From contig LJCV01000111.1 in NCBI GenBank assembly GCA_001298575.1, forward strand, positions 1 to 64,000: a stretch of 64,000 nt of DNA, in the 5' to 3' direction. The notes beneath the pieces are model-generated. The model did not search any database, had not been told where the DNA came from, and saw nothing but the letters and a program-made list of their open reading frames with translations. The position numbers and the translations under genes were made by a program. Origin of the DNA: Actinobacteria bacterium OK074 (lineage in GTDB: Bacteria > Actinomycetota > Actinomycetes > Streptomycetales > Streptomycetaceae). Positions 9,172-17,460 of the stretch are shown here, piece by piece. Positions within the stretch are counted from its first letter, which is position 1, and every line of letters begins with the position of its first letter.

Positions 9172-10029
9172 ATGCCCCGGCAGATCCACTACACCGAACC
9201 CAGCACCACCACCATGTTCAGCCCGCTGCAGCTCCGGCCGCGGACCTTGCTGAGCCAGGTCGCGTCGAGCGTCTCGCGCTGGTTCGCCGAGTACGTCACC
9301 CCCTTCCCCTCCATGGTGGACACCTACGGCAGCGCGGTCGTGGTGACCTCCCTGCGCATCGACTACGCCATCCCCGACCTGGGCTTCGCCGATGCGCCGC
9401 ACCTGAGCATCCGATCCGGCCTCGCCATCGACCCACGCGGGGAGCGGATTCAGATCGAAGTCGACTGCACGGCCCAGGACCAGCCCCTGGCGCACGCCTC
9501 TGTCACGACACGCGTTCTCACAGTCGCCGACGGAGACAGCCTGTCCGCAAGTCCCGGTGTCCTGCACCCCGAACTCCGGAAGGAGTTCACCGCCGCCGAG
9601 ACCCTCACGATCCCGCGCCGGCCCGCCCCGTATCTCCCGTGCCACACCGCGGTGCTGCCGCCCCGGCAATGGCGCACGTTCATCAGTCGCAGTCACGCCG
9701 AGATCGCCGACCAGTGGTCATTCATCGAGATGGTCGAACTCGCCACGCAGGCCCGAGAGCGGCTGTTCGTCGAGAACCTGCACGCCCCGCTACCACCTCA
9801 GCAGGTGATCGGAACCCCGACACGCACCCTGCACGCTGTCTTCCGCCGCCCGATGTTCGTGTACGACATCTGCCTGGTCAGCAGCTCCGCCCACCAGGGC
9901 CCGGACTCTTCCAGCCTGTGCTTCCGCCACGAGATCGGTCCCCCCGACGCCGCGCGGCCACATCTGACCGTCTGGGAAACGCTCGAAAGCGCGTCCACAG
10001 TCGCAGTGGGTGGGCCATTGAGGGGCTGA
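9172..10029 (+). CDS. Unrecognised protein, possibly double hot-dog fold
   Basis: The 285-residue product starts 2 bp after the MoaD-like stop, so the two are very likely co-translated. I do not recognise the family securely. Segments such as SSLCFRHEIGPPDAARPHLT near the C-terminus, and two beta-rich halves, suggest a double hot-dog (thioesterase/dehydratase-like) fold. No HxxxE or other catalytic motif is clear to me. There is no signal peptide or membrane segment. Context with the acyl-CoA dehydrogenase and sulfur carrier suggests acyl-thioester chemistry, as inference only. Confidence 0.55.
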   Translation: MPRQIHYTEPSTTTMFSPLQLRPRTLLSQVASSVSRWFAEYVTPFPSMVDTYGSAVVVTSLRIDYAIPDLGFADAPHLSIRSGLAIDPRGERIQIEVDCTAQDQPLAHASVTTRVLTVADGDSLSASPGVLHPELRKEFTAAETLTIPRRPAPYLPCHTAVLPPRQWRTFISRSHAEIADQWSFIEMVELATQARERLFVENLHAPLPPQQVIGTPTRTLHAVFRRPMFVYDICLVSSSAHQGPDSSSLCFRHEIGPPDAARPHLTVWETLESASTVAVGGPLRG

Positions 10030-10099
10030 CACGAGAAGCAACGATGAGTCCAGGGGCGTCGGCGAGGCGTCCCGCCGGGCAGCACCCACCGCGCACGCA

Positions 10100-10280
10100 G
10101 CCACCCCACCGCCTCGGCGAACTCCGTGTACTCCAGGAGCTTCCGCTCCCGGTCCGTGCCGTCCAGGAAGAAGAACCGCTCCAACTCCGTACGGGACGGC
10201 GCCCCGTTGTACGTCGCGTACGCAGCGGCTTGCGCAACCGTCAGAAACCCCACCGGCACCCCGGACCTCCACACAGTCAA
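10100..10280 (-). pseudogene. Tn3-family transposase N-terminal relic
   Basis: From position 10280 the minus strand reads GFLTVAQAAAYATYNGAPSR and then TELERFFFLDGTDR, the hallmark N-terminal block (DUF4158 region) of Tn3-type transposases. Homology then breaks off into unrelated sequence, so about 45 of roughly 1000 residues remain. No 38-bp terminal inverted repeat was seen. It is part of a run of mobile-element debris between 10.0 and 11.1 kb. Confidence 0.6.
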
Positions 10281-10299
10281 TGATCAACCGGCTGCTGAA

Positions 10300-10560
10300 G
10301 GCTCCGCCCTCGAAGAAGTCCAGGTCAAAGCGCTCCCAGGTGCGCGGGAGGCTTGGCGCCGGTTTTCGAATACCTACCCGTGGCTCCGGACACCGGCGAT
10401 GGTCGACGAATGGCCCGGTGACCTGCGCTCCCTGCGGGACCTGAAGCGCCCCACGATCCGCTCGTACTCCGAGGCCGTGCGGTCTGCCACTTCATCACCG
10501 ACCCGCTCTACGAGTGGACGGCCACCTGCGAAGAGCCGTTCGACACCCACCGCGCACCCC
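10300..10560 (+). pseudogene. Tyrosine recombinase/integrase N-terminal relic, frameshifted
   Basis: The plus strand reads TPAMVDEWPGDLRSLRDLKR and PTIRSYSEAVR in one frame, then FCHFITDPLYEWTATCEEPF in another frame from about 10485. Together they match the SAM-like core-binding domain of Streptomyces tyrosine recombinases. The frameshift falls after EAVR at about 10480. The catalytic R-H-R-Y domain is absent. Confidence 0.55.
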
Positions 10561-10579
10561 TCCCTCCCCGTGGCGGCAG

Positions 10580-11060
10580 AGTCAATTCGTTGCCCGTCAG
10601 GGGCTGTTCGAGGTCGTTCCCGGGATTTATCAAGTGCGGGGCCCGGGCCTGTCCACCATCACGTTCGTCGAGGGTGAGCGCGGCGTCCTCGTGATCGCCC
10701 CACTGATCAGCGCCGAGGTGGTGGCCGCGGCGCTCGCGCTGTACCGGGAGCACCGCGGTGAACGGCCGGTCACCGCCGTGATCTACACGCACTCGCACGT
10801 CGACCACTTCGGCGGCGTGCGCGAGGTCGTGGATCCCGGGGAGGTGGCTGCGGGCTGGGGCAGAGCACCTCCCTCGGCCGTGTCGGACTGATCGCCCCGC
10901 CGCTCGACGTCACCGCCACCGGGCAGGAGGAGGTCGTCGACCGGGTGCGGACGCGGTGGTCGCCAAGGCCCGCACGTCGTACGAGAACGGCGACCTGGCA
11001 CCCGAAGCCGCTGCTCGGGCATCGGCCGCCGAGCACGCGATCCCTCGTGGGACGCTCGTT
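10580..11060 (+). pseudogene. Linear alkylsulfatase (SdsA1/YjcS-like) relic with internal deletion
   Basis: Residues read as GLFEVVPGIYQVRGPGLSTI, then YTHSHVDHFGGVR, the metallo-beta-lactamase metal motif (HxHxDH) of SdsA1-type alkylsulfatases. After about 10830 the frame breaks, and TSLGRVGLIAPPLDVTATGQ, which normally lies much further along, follows in another frame. VVAKARTSYENGDL at about 10956 also fits the family. The gene has suffered an internal deletion and frameshift, so it is non-functional. Confidence 0.6.
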
Positions 11061-11107
11061 GTCCACCTGCCGAGATCTTCCCGAGCGGCCGTTGCGCAAT
11101 CTCCCGC

Positions 11108-11138
11108 CCCAGACTTAATTTCTGAAATTAAGTCTGGG
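11108..11138. promoter_or_regulatory. Perfect palindrome, probable operator of the ROK repressor
   Basis: CCCAGACTTAATTT (11108-11121) is an exact inverted repeat of AAATTAAGTCTGGG (11125-11138) around a 3-nt spacer. It sits 20 bp before the ROK start codon and is unusually AT-rich for this genome. Position and symmetry fit autoregulation by the ROK dimer. A terminator for the upstream relics is less likely, given the AT-rich arms. Confidence 0.6.
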
Positions 11139-11158
11139 CTCAGGGAAGGAATCGCGCG

Positions 11159-12382
11159 ATGAGAGCGGAAGGCATGCGTCGCGGCAACGCCTCGGCCGTG
11201 TTGTGCACCGTCGTCGCCGACGGCCTGCTCTCGCGCGCCGACATCGCCCGTCGTACGGGACTGTCGGCACCCAGCGTCACCAAACTCACCGCCGTCCTCG
11301 TGGACGCGAGCCTGCTGAGCGAGCAGGCCCCGCTGGAAACCGCCCAGGGCAGACCACGCGTCCCGGTGCGCGTCGACCCGCGCGGCCCCGCCGCTCTTGG
11401 CATCCACATCGGCCTGCTGCGCACCACCCTCGGCCTGGTCGCCCTCGACGGGACGGTTCTCTCACAGCGGGTCCTCGACCACGACGGCGACCTCGACCCA
11501 CGCCGGATCACCGCGCAGGCCGTGACCGGCGCCCACGGCTTCCTGGGCGAACAGCTGGGCGAGCGCCACCTGTTGGGCACCGGCATCAGTCTCGGCGGCT
11601 GGGTCGACGGCGACGCGGGCACCGTCGTCGAGCACAGCGCGCTGGGCTGGGCCGACGTACATCTGCTGGAGCTGCTGGGCGACCGGCTACCGGGACCCGT
11701 GGTGCTGGACCAGAACGTACGGGCCGCCGCCCGCGCCGAGTTGTGGTTCGGGGCCGGGCGCGAGGTCGACGATTTCGTGTACGTCTTCTTCGGGAACGTC
11801 CTCGGCGCCGCCGTGGTCGTCGACCGTTCCGTGCACCGCGGGCCCGGCGCGGCGGCCGGCGGCATCGAGCACCTCCCGGTGAGCGGGGCCGAGGGCATCG
11901 CGTGCGCGTACTGCGGCACCGCATGCCTGTCCGCGGTCGCCAGCGACGCGGTCCTGGTCGAACAAGCCCGCGCCGAGGGCGTCCTGACGCCGACGGACGC
12001 GCGCCGCCCCCTTGCCCTGGAGCGGCTGATCGCTGTCGCACGCCCGGCCGGGACCGGCTCCGGGGACGCGCGCGCCCGGCAACTCCTGCGCACCCGCGCC
12101 GAGTTCGCCGGACGCGCGGTGGCCACCATCGCCGACCTGCTCAACCCCAGCCGGGTCGTCCTGGCGGGTGGCATCGTCGCCGCCGACGAGTACCTGCCCG
12201 ATCTTCGCGCGGCCGTCACCGACCGGGTGCACCGGGGCTGGAGCGCCGACGAGCGGATCGTGACCAGTACGTTCGGCTCGGGCACGCTGGTGGTCGCCTC
12301 GGCGATGCCACTGCTGGAGTCGGTCTATCTGGACCCACTCGCGCTCGTCGAGGACGGCGGAGAGCGGGAGACCGCGTCGTGA
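11159..12382 (+). CDS. ROK-family transcriptional regulator
   Basis: Residues about 8-65 form a winged helix-turn-helix (SRADIARRTGLSAPSVTKLT). The rest is a ROK sugar-kinase-like fold with GISLGGWVDGDAG, the substrate/phosphate loop region, and a zinc-binding segment ACAYCGTACLSA that retains two of the usual Cys. The family represses sugar-utilisation genes. ATG 11159 follows AGGGAAGGA; ATG 11174 is an alternative. A perfect palindrome just upstream suggests autoregulation. It overlaps by 4 bp (GTGA) with a truncated enolase-superfamily frame, the likely former target gene. Confidence 0.88.
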   Translation: MRAEGMRRGNASAVLCTVVADGLLSRADIARRTGLSAPSVTKLTAVLVDASLLSEQAPLETAQGRPRVPVRVDPRGPAALGIHIGLLRTTLGLVALDGTVLSQRVLDHDGDLDPRRITAQAVTGAHGFLGEQLGERHLLGTGISLGGWVDGDAGTVVEHSALGWADVHLLELLGDRLPGPVVLDQNVRAAARAELWFGAGREVDDFVYVFFGNVLGAAVVVDRSVHRGPGAAAGGIEHLPVSGAEGIACAYCGTACLSAVASDAVLVEQARAEGVLTPTDARRPLALERLIAVARPAGTGSGDARARQLLRTRAEFAGRAVATIADLLNPSRVVLAGGIVAADEYLPDLRAAVTDRVHRGWSADERIVTSTFGSGTLVVASAMPLLESVYLDPLALVEDGGERETAS

Positions 12383-12891
12383 CGGGGCTGCCTCCTGCCG
12401 AGGACTGGGAGCAGTTCCGGATCGCGGTGAGTACCCGCACCCAGTGGCTGGTGCCGCGGGTGAGCGACCAGGACGGTGCATACGGGTACGGCGAGTGCTC
12501 GGACGCGGGTTCCCTTAGCACCGTGCGTGAACTCCGGTGGTTCGCGGGCCCGTTCGATCCGGTCGCGCCGCGTTCGGACGGTCCCGGCGACTCCTACGCC
12601 CGTGACGACTTCGCCACGGTCACCGTACGGGGCGGCGTCGAACAGGCCCGTCTCGACCGCAGCGGACCGGCCCGGGCCGTCGCGTTCCTCGCCGGTGACG
12701 ACGCCTCGTTCGTCACCGTTTCCGTACCGTCCGCCAGACGGCGGACCGTCCGCCCGCACCCCGGAGGTATCCCCGTGATGACGACCCGATGTAAGGCGAC
12801 AGCCCGCCCCGCGCCCCCAGTTGTCGTCCTCGTCCTCCGTGGAGTCCCACCATGCGCCTGCGCGCCCACACCGCACTCCTCGCCTGCCTGA
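12379..12891 (+). pseudogene. Truncated mandelate racemase/muconate-lactonizing-like N-terminal domain
   Basis: The frame begins at GTG 12379, overlapping the ROK stop. RTQWLVPRVSDQDGAYGYGE followed by CSDAG resembles the capping domain of enolase-superfamily enzymes, and TVTVRGGVEQARLDRSG fits the next segment. The TIM barrel with its metal ligands is missing, and from about 12700 the frame reads through non-homologous sequence into the next gene's signal peptide. I infer a decayed sugar-acid dehydratase-like gene once paired with the ROK regulator. Confidence 0.45.
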
Positions 12892-14789
12892 CGGCCCTCG
12901 GTACCGCCCTCGCCGCGGCCCCGCCCGCCCAGGCGGCCGCCACGACCTCCTACGTCGACTGCTCCGCCACCACAGCCGGCGACGGCAGCCCGGCCTCCCC
13001 CTACAACACCCTCACCCTGGTCAACGCCCTCACCCTGACGGCCGGCGACCAGGTCCTCTTCAGACGCGGCACGGCCTGCTCCGGCCAGCTCGCCCCGAAC
13101 GCCACCGGCACCGCCACCGCCCCGGTCGTCATCGGCGCCTACGGCACCGGCGACCTGCCCGCGATCAACGCCGACGGCGCCGTGAACGCCGTACTCCTCG
13201 ACAACACCCCCTACACCACCGTCCAGGACCTGGAGTTGACCGCCGACGGCGACAACACCGCCTACCGGCGCGGGGTCTACGTCCACGCCGCCGACGCGGG
13301 CACGGTCAGCGGCATCACCCTCCAGCGCCTGGACATCCACGACGTACGCGGAGTCCTCCCCGCCACCGTCAGCGGCAACTCCGCCGCCACCGGCAAATAC
13401 GCCAATGCCACCGGCGGCATCGTCATCGAGGCCCAGGGCACCACCACACCCACCGCGTTCGCCGACACCCACATCCTCGACAACGAGATCCACTCCGTGG
13501 ACCGCGAGGGCATCTACACCTGGTCCAACTGGTGCCGGCGCACCCAACTCGCCGCGTTCTGGAACACGTTGTGCACCGCCGGCTGGGACGCCTCCACCGG
13601 CCTGGTCGTCCGCGGCAACGACCTGCGCGACATCGGCGGCGACGGCATCGTCGCCAAGGGGCAGGACGGCGCTCTTGTCGAGCACAACCAGGTCACCGGC
13701 TTCAACGAGCGCGCCGGCAGCGTCAACATCGGCATCTGGACCGCCAACAGCGACAACGGCCTCTTCCAGTACAACGAGGTCTCCGGCGGCAACACCACCA
13801 AGGACGGCCAGTCCTACGACGTCGACCACTCCACCAAAGGCACCGTCTTCCAGTACAACCTCTCCCACGACAACGACGGCGGCTTCTTCCTCATCTGCCC
13901 CTACGACACACCCGTCACCGACTTCGTCATCCGCGACAACATCTCCGTCAACGACCGCACCCGCACCTTCCAGATCTGCGCCGGCGAAATCGCGGGCGGC
14001 CAGATCTACAACAACACCATCTCCGTGGGCAGCGGCCTGAGCCCCGTCTTCCTCACCGAGTCCACAACCGCCACCCTCGACCTGGCGTTCACCAACAACA
14101 TCGTCCGCAAAACCGGTACCGGCTCGGTGAGCTGGAACTTCTCCGACTCCCACGTCACGTTCGACCACAACGACTTCTACGGCGTGAGCGCCCCCACCGG
14201 CGCGACGAACACGATCACGACCGCCCCCGGCCTGACCGCCCCCGGCACCCGCGACCCGAACGGGTACCGCCTGCTGACCGGCTACGGCACCCTCGGCACG
14301 GGTGCGGTGCTCGCCGACAACGGCGGCCTCGACTACTACGGCAACACGGTCTCCGCGACGGCCGCCCCCAACATCGGCGCGTACAACGGCAACGGCACGA
14401 CCACCCCCGTCCTCACCGACCTCTTCGACACCCTCTCCTCGTCATGGACGGTCACCGGCACCGCGTCCGTAACGGCCGACCCGTCCGGCGACCTCGGCAA
14501 CTCGGCACTCCTGACCGGCACGTCGGCCCTCACCCGCACCATCGGCGGCACGACCTCCCGCCGCATCTCCGCCCTCGCCCGCTCCGACTCCGCGTCCACA
14601 CCGGTAACCCTGGAGGCCCTCGACAGCGCGGGCACGGTCCTGGCCACGACAACTCCCGCCGACACCACGGCAGGTGAATGGCACCGCGTCGAACTCACCG
14701 CACCGCCCACGGCGACGGCCCTGCGACTGCGCGCGACATCCAGCGGCACGTCGTACGCCGACGACGTGATCGTGCAGCCGACCGCCTAG
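12852..14789 (+). CDS. Secreted right-handed parallel beta-helix protein
   Basis: A Sec signal peptide occupies residues 1-34, ending in AAPPAQAAA. It is followed by a long parallel beta-helix region (about 40-500) with repeating short strands such as GGIVIEAQG, DNEIHSVDREGIYTW and NNTISVGSGLSP, the pattern of pectate lyase/polysaccharide-lyase-like folds. Residues about 520-645 form a beta-sandwich like a carbohydrate-binding module (WTVTGTASVTADPSGDLGNS, EWHRVELTAP). It probably acts outside the cell on a polysaccharide, but substrate and catalysis are not readable. The helicase relic lies immediately after it on the opposite strand. Confidence 0.8.
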   Translation: MRLRAHTALLACLTALGTALAAAPPAQAAATTSYVDCSATTAGDGSPASPYNTLTLVNALTLTAGDQVLFRRGTACSGQLAPNATGTATAPVVIGAYGTGDLPAINADGAVNAVLLDNTPYTTVQDLELTADGDNTAYRRGVYVHAADAGTVSGITLQRLDIHDVRGVLPATVSGNSAATGKYANATGGIVIEAQGTTTPTAFADTHILDNEIHSVDREGIYTWSNWCRRTQLAAFWNTLCTAGWDASTGLVVRGNDLRDIGGDGIVAKGQDGALVEHNQVTGFNERAGSVNIGIWTANSDNGLFQYNEVSGGNTTKDGQSYDVDHSTKGTVFQYNLSHDNDGGFFLICPYDTPVTDFVIRDNISVNDRTRTFQICAGEIAGGQIYNNTISVGSGLSPVFLTESTTATLDLAFTNNIVRKTGTGSVSWNFSDSHVTFDHNDFYGVSAPTGATNTITTAPGLTAPGTRDPNGYRLLTGYGTLGTGAVLADNGGLDYYGNTVSATAAPNIGAYNGNGTTTPVLTDLFDTLSSSWTVTGTASVTADPSGDLGNSALLTGTSALTRTIGGTTSRRISALARSDSASTPVTLEALDSAGTVLATTTPADTTAGEWHRVELTAPPTATALRLRATSSGTSYADDVIVQPTA

Positions 14790-14792
14790 CAC

Positions 14793-15592
14793 TCCAGTCG
14801 CATAGATCAACCGGGCCTCGCTCGGGACGAGGGAGAGCTGGGGACCGTCGTCGACGACGGCCGGGGCCTGGAAGCCCTTGCTGATCCGCACGGAGGGCCA
14901 CTCCCGGCCCTTGGCCTTGTGCGCGGTGGACACGGTGACCTGCGCGTCCTGCTCCGCGGAGAGCCGGTCCACCGCGGTGATGATCTGGTCGGGGCCGTAG
15001 GTGTCGACCAGTTCACGATGGCCTTGAGGTCCTGGGCGGCCTTGTCGTGCTCGGCGTAGTCCTGCACCTCGCCCCAGGAGTTGAACAGGAACAGCTCGGG
15101 ATGGCTGGTGCGCCGCCCCGCTTTCAGCTCGATCGCGGCCGTCGCGATGCGGTGCAACGCCCTGCCTCCGCCGGTCAGCGCCACCGGTATGCCCAACTCC
15201 ATGTACGCCAGGACTTCTTGCATGGCGTCGGCGTTGCCCCGGCACAGCACCGCGTCCGGCTGCGCCACCGTACCGACGCGGGACGTGCCGCGGCCGTGTC
15301 CGCTCAGCCGCATCTCGGACTCGGCGTGCTGGAGCCACCGGTTCGCCACCTGGGTGATGGCCGGACCGAAGCGGAAGGACTGGGTGAGGTGAAGGTGCTC
15401 GGCCGGGAAGCCGGTCATGACGTCGCGCGCGTTGCGCCAGCCGTAGATCTGCTGAGCCGGGTCGCCGACGCATATTCGCTGGGCCTGCTGGGCGAGGAAG
15501 ATCTCCTCCAGTACGGGGTTGGTGTCCTGGGCCTCGTCGAGCAGGATGAAATCGGTGGGTTTCGGCCACAGCGCGCCCGCTCCCCACAGCAA
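14793..15592 (-). pseudogene. UvrD/Rep-like superfamily I helicase fragment, frameshifted
   Basis: The minus strand contains helicase motif II (FILLDEAQDTNP), motif III (VGDPAQQIYGWRN), motif IV (LTQSFRFGPAI) and motif V (VTVSTAHKAKGREWPSVRI). Motif V lies in a different frame from the rest, with the shift at about 15010. The N-terminal Walker A domain is missing at the right end, and motif VI is cut at the left end, just before the beta-helix stop. The gene is truncated on both sides and frameshifted. Confidence 0.7.
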
Positions 15593-15601
15593 TACCCCCT
15601 C

Positions 15602-16192
15602 TCAGGACGGGTCGGACGCCCGCGAGGAGGTGCCCCGGCCCCGCGAGCGCATGATCAGTGCGGCGACGTAGTAGACGCACGGCGTCCCGCCCGGATTGAC
15701 GTAACCGTGCACCACGTCCGCAGCGAAGTAGGCCGAGTCCCCCGCCTCCAGCTCCGTCACCGTCTCGCCGACGGTCAGCCGCAGCATCCCGGACTCCACG
15801 AAGACGAACTCGTGGGAGCCGGTGGCGTACGCGGGATACTCCCCGGCATCGCAGTGCGGGGGCAGGGCCGAACGGATCCACTCGAAGTTCACGCCGGGAA
15901 CCACGGGTGTGAGGATCGTCCGCTGCCAGCCGCCGGGTTCCTCGACCACGTCCTGTTCCACCGCGCGGCGCACGCGGACGGTCTCGGGCTCGGCGAGCAG
16001 ATGCGCGGCCGTCACGCCGAGCCCCTCGGCAATCCGTGCCAGCACCACAACCGTGGGCGCCTTCCGGCCACGTTCCACGGAGGACAGCATGCTCACGCTC
16101 ACCGCCGCCCGGTCCGCGAGGTCCTGAAGGGTCAGGGACTGGCTCAATCGCAGTTCCTGAATCCGGCTGCCCAGTGTCGTGAGAGCGATCAT
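15602..16192 (-). CDS. XRE-cupin transcriptional regulator
   Basis: Residues about 8-65 are an XRE helix-turn-helix (SLTLQDLADRAAVSVSMLSS followed by VERGRKAPT). Residues about 110-185 are a small cupin domain (SHEFVFVESGMLRLTVGE, DSAYFAADVVHGYVNPGG) that would sense a small ligand. At 196 residues this is a typical length. It is divergent from the MFS transporter at 16210, and an AT-rich palindrome lies between and over the two starts, so it most likely controls the transporter and itself. Confidence 0.88.
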   Translation of the reverse strand: MIALTTLGSRIQELRLSQSLTLQDLADRAAVSVSMLSSVERGRKAPTVVVLARIAEGLGVTAAHLLAEPETVRVRRAVEQDVVEEPGGWQRTILTPVVPGVNFEWIRSALPPHCDAGEYPAYATGSHEFVFVESGMLRLTVGETVTELEAGDSAYFAADVVHGYVNPGGTPCVYYVAALIMRSRGRGTSSRASDPS

Positions 16193-16209
16193 CGTAGTAC
16201 TATAGCGAT

Positions 16210-17460
16210 GTGATTTTCTCTATAGAGAAACGCCACAAGGGCGAGTCGCGGGTCGACTCCCCGGACGAGCCGGCATTACGCCGGGCGCTGGTCACCCTGT
16301 CCGTCACGGAGATCGTCAGTTGGGGGACCCTCTACTACGCGTTCCCAGTGAGCCTGCCGAGCATCACCCGTGCCACCGGCTGGCCGGCGACGGCGACCAT
16401 GTGCGCCTTCTCCCTGGGCCTGGTCACCAGTGCCGTGGCCTGCGTCCCGGTGGGGCGGCTGCTGGACCGGCACGGGCCCCGTTGGGTGATGAGCGCGGGG
16501 TCGGTGCTGGGCTGCCTGTCGCTGATGGCGGTGGCCACCGCGCCCAGTCTTCCGTGGTTCACGGCGGCGTGGGCACTCGTCGGCATCGCCCAGGCCGCGG
16601 CGCTCTATCCGCCGGCCTTCGCGGCGCTCACCCGGTGGTACGGCCCGCGTCGGCTGCGCCCCCTCACCCTGCTGTCCCTGGCGGGAGGACTGGCCAGCGT
16701 CGTCTTCGCACCGATCACGGCCGCGCTCCTGGCCCACCTGGACTGGCGTACCACGTTCCTGCTGCTCGCCGCCGTCCTCCTCGTCACAGCCGCCCCACTG
16801 CACCTGGTGTACCTACGCGCGCCCTGGCCCGGGGCCGAGGGACCACGGCCCGGCACGTCGTTCTCCGACATCCGTCCCGTGGTCCTCAGCCGGGAGTTCG
16901 TCCTGCTCGCGGCCACCCTGGCACTCGCCGCCCTCAGTCTCTACGCCACGACCCTCAACCTGGTCCCGTTCCTGATCGAGAAGGGCCTCGGCACCGGCAC
17001 CGCGGCCGGAGCCCTCGCCCTGTGCGGGACGGGGCAGATCCTCGGGCGGCTCGGATACCCGGCCCTGACACGAAGAACCACCGCTCAACACCGGATCACG
17101 GTCCTGTTGGCGGCCGGTTCGCTCACGATCGCGTTCCTCGCAGCCGTCCCCGGACCCGCGCCCCTGCTGTGTGCGGCGGCCATGGCGACGGGAGCGGTCC
17201 GCGGGATGTTCACCCTGCTGCAGGCCACCGCGGTCAGTGACCGATGGGGAGTTCGGCGGTACGCGACGCTCAACGCCTTCGCCACCGCCCCCGCCGGAGC
17301 CGCGCTCGCGGTGGCACCCGCGGCAGGCGCTCTGCTCGCCGCCGGTCTGGGCAGCTATCCCGCCGCGTTCCTGGTGCTGGCCGTCTGTGTCGCGGCCGGC
17401 GCGACACTCGCGTTCGTCCCGCCCGGAGGAGGTTCATCCGCAGGAAACGGGGAGCCATAA
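16210..17460 (+). CDS. MFS transporter
   Basis: Major facilitator superfamily permease with about 12 predicted membrane segments (for example LVGIAQAAALYPPAFAALT and FVLLAATLALAALSLYATTL) and the motif A-like loop GRLLDRHGPRWVM between helices 2 and 3. Start GTG 16210 gives 416 residues; no good ribosome-binding site precedes it, so leaderless translation or a later start is possible. It is divergent from an XRE-cupin regulator that probably controls it. Its 3' end overlaps the convergent LuxR gene by 27 bp. The substrate is not evident. Confidence 0.85.
   Translation: MIFSIEKRHKGESRVDSPDEPALRRALVTLSVTEIVSWGTLYYAFPVSLPSITRATGWPATATMCAFSLGLVTSAVACVPVGRLLDRHGPRWVMSAGSVLGCLSLMAVATAPSLPWFTAAWALVGIAQAAALYPPAFAALTRWYGPRRLRPLTLLSLAGGLASVVFAPITAALLAHLDWRTTFLLLAAVLLVTAAPLHLVYLRAPWPGAEGPRPGTSFSDIRPVVLSREFVLLAATLALAALSLYATTLNLVPFLIEKGLGTGTAAGALALCGTGQILGRLGYPALTRRTTAQHRITVLLAAGSLTIAFLAAVPGPAPLLCAAAMATGAVRGMFTLLQATAVSDRWGVRRYATLNAFATAPAGAALAVAPAAGALLAAGLGSYPAAFLVLAVCVAAGATLAFVPPGGGSSAGNGEP
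16215..16230. promoter_or_regulatory. Palindrome at the XRE-cupin/MFS divergent start
   Basis: TTTCTCTATAGAGAAA is a perfect 16-bp palindrome just after the proposed GTG of the MFS gene and 23 bp from the start of the regulator. A smaller symmetric TAGTACTA lies at 16196-16203. Such AT-rich symmetry is rare in this DNA and fits the operator of the XRE-cupin dimer. Its place inside the MFS 5' end suggests the true MFS start could be further downstream or that repression acts by roadblock. Confidence 0.5.

Noticed and set aside
12594..14168. A 524-codon minus-strand frame antisense to the beta-helix gene
   Set aside because: Extremely Gly/Val/Asp-rich with no motif; the plus-strand gene has a signal peptide and beta-helix repeats.
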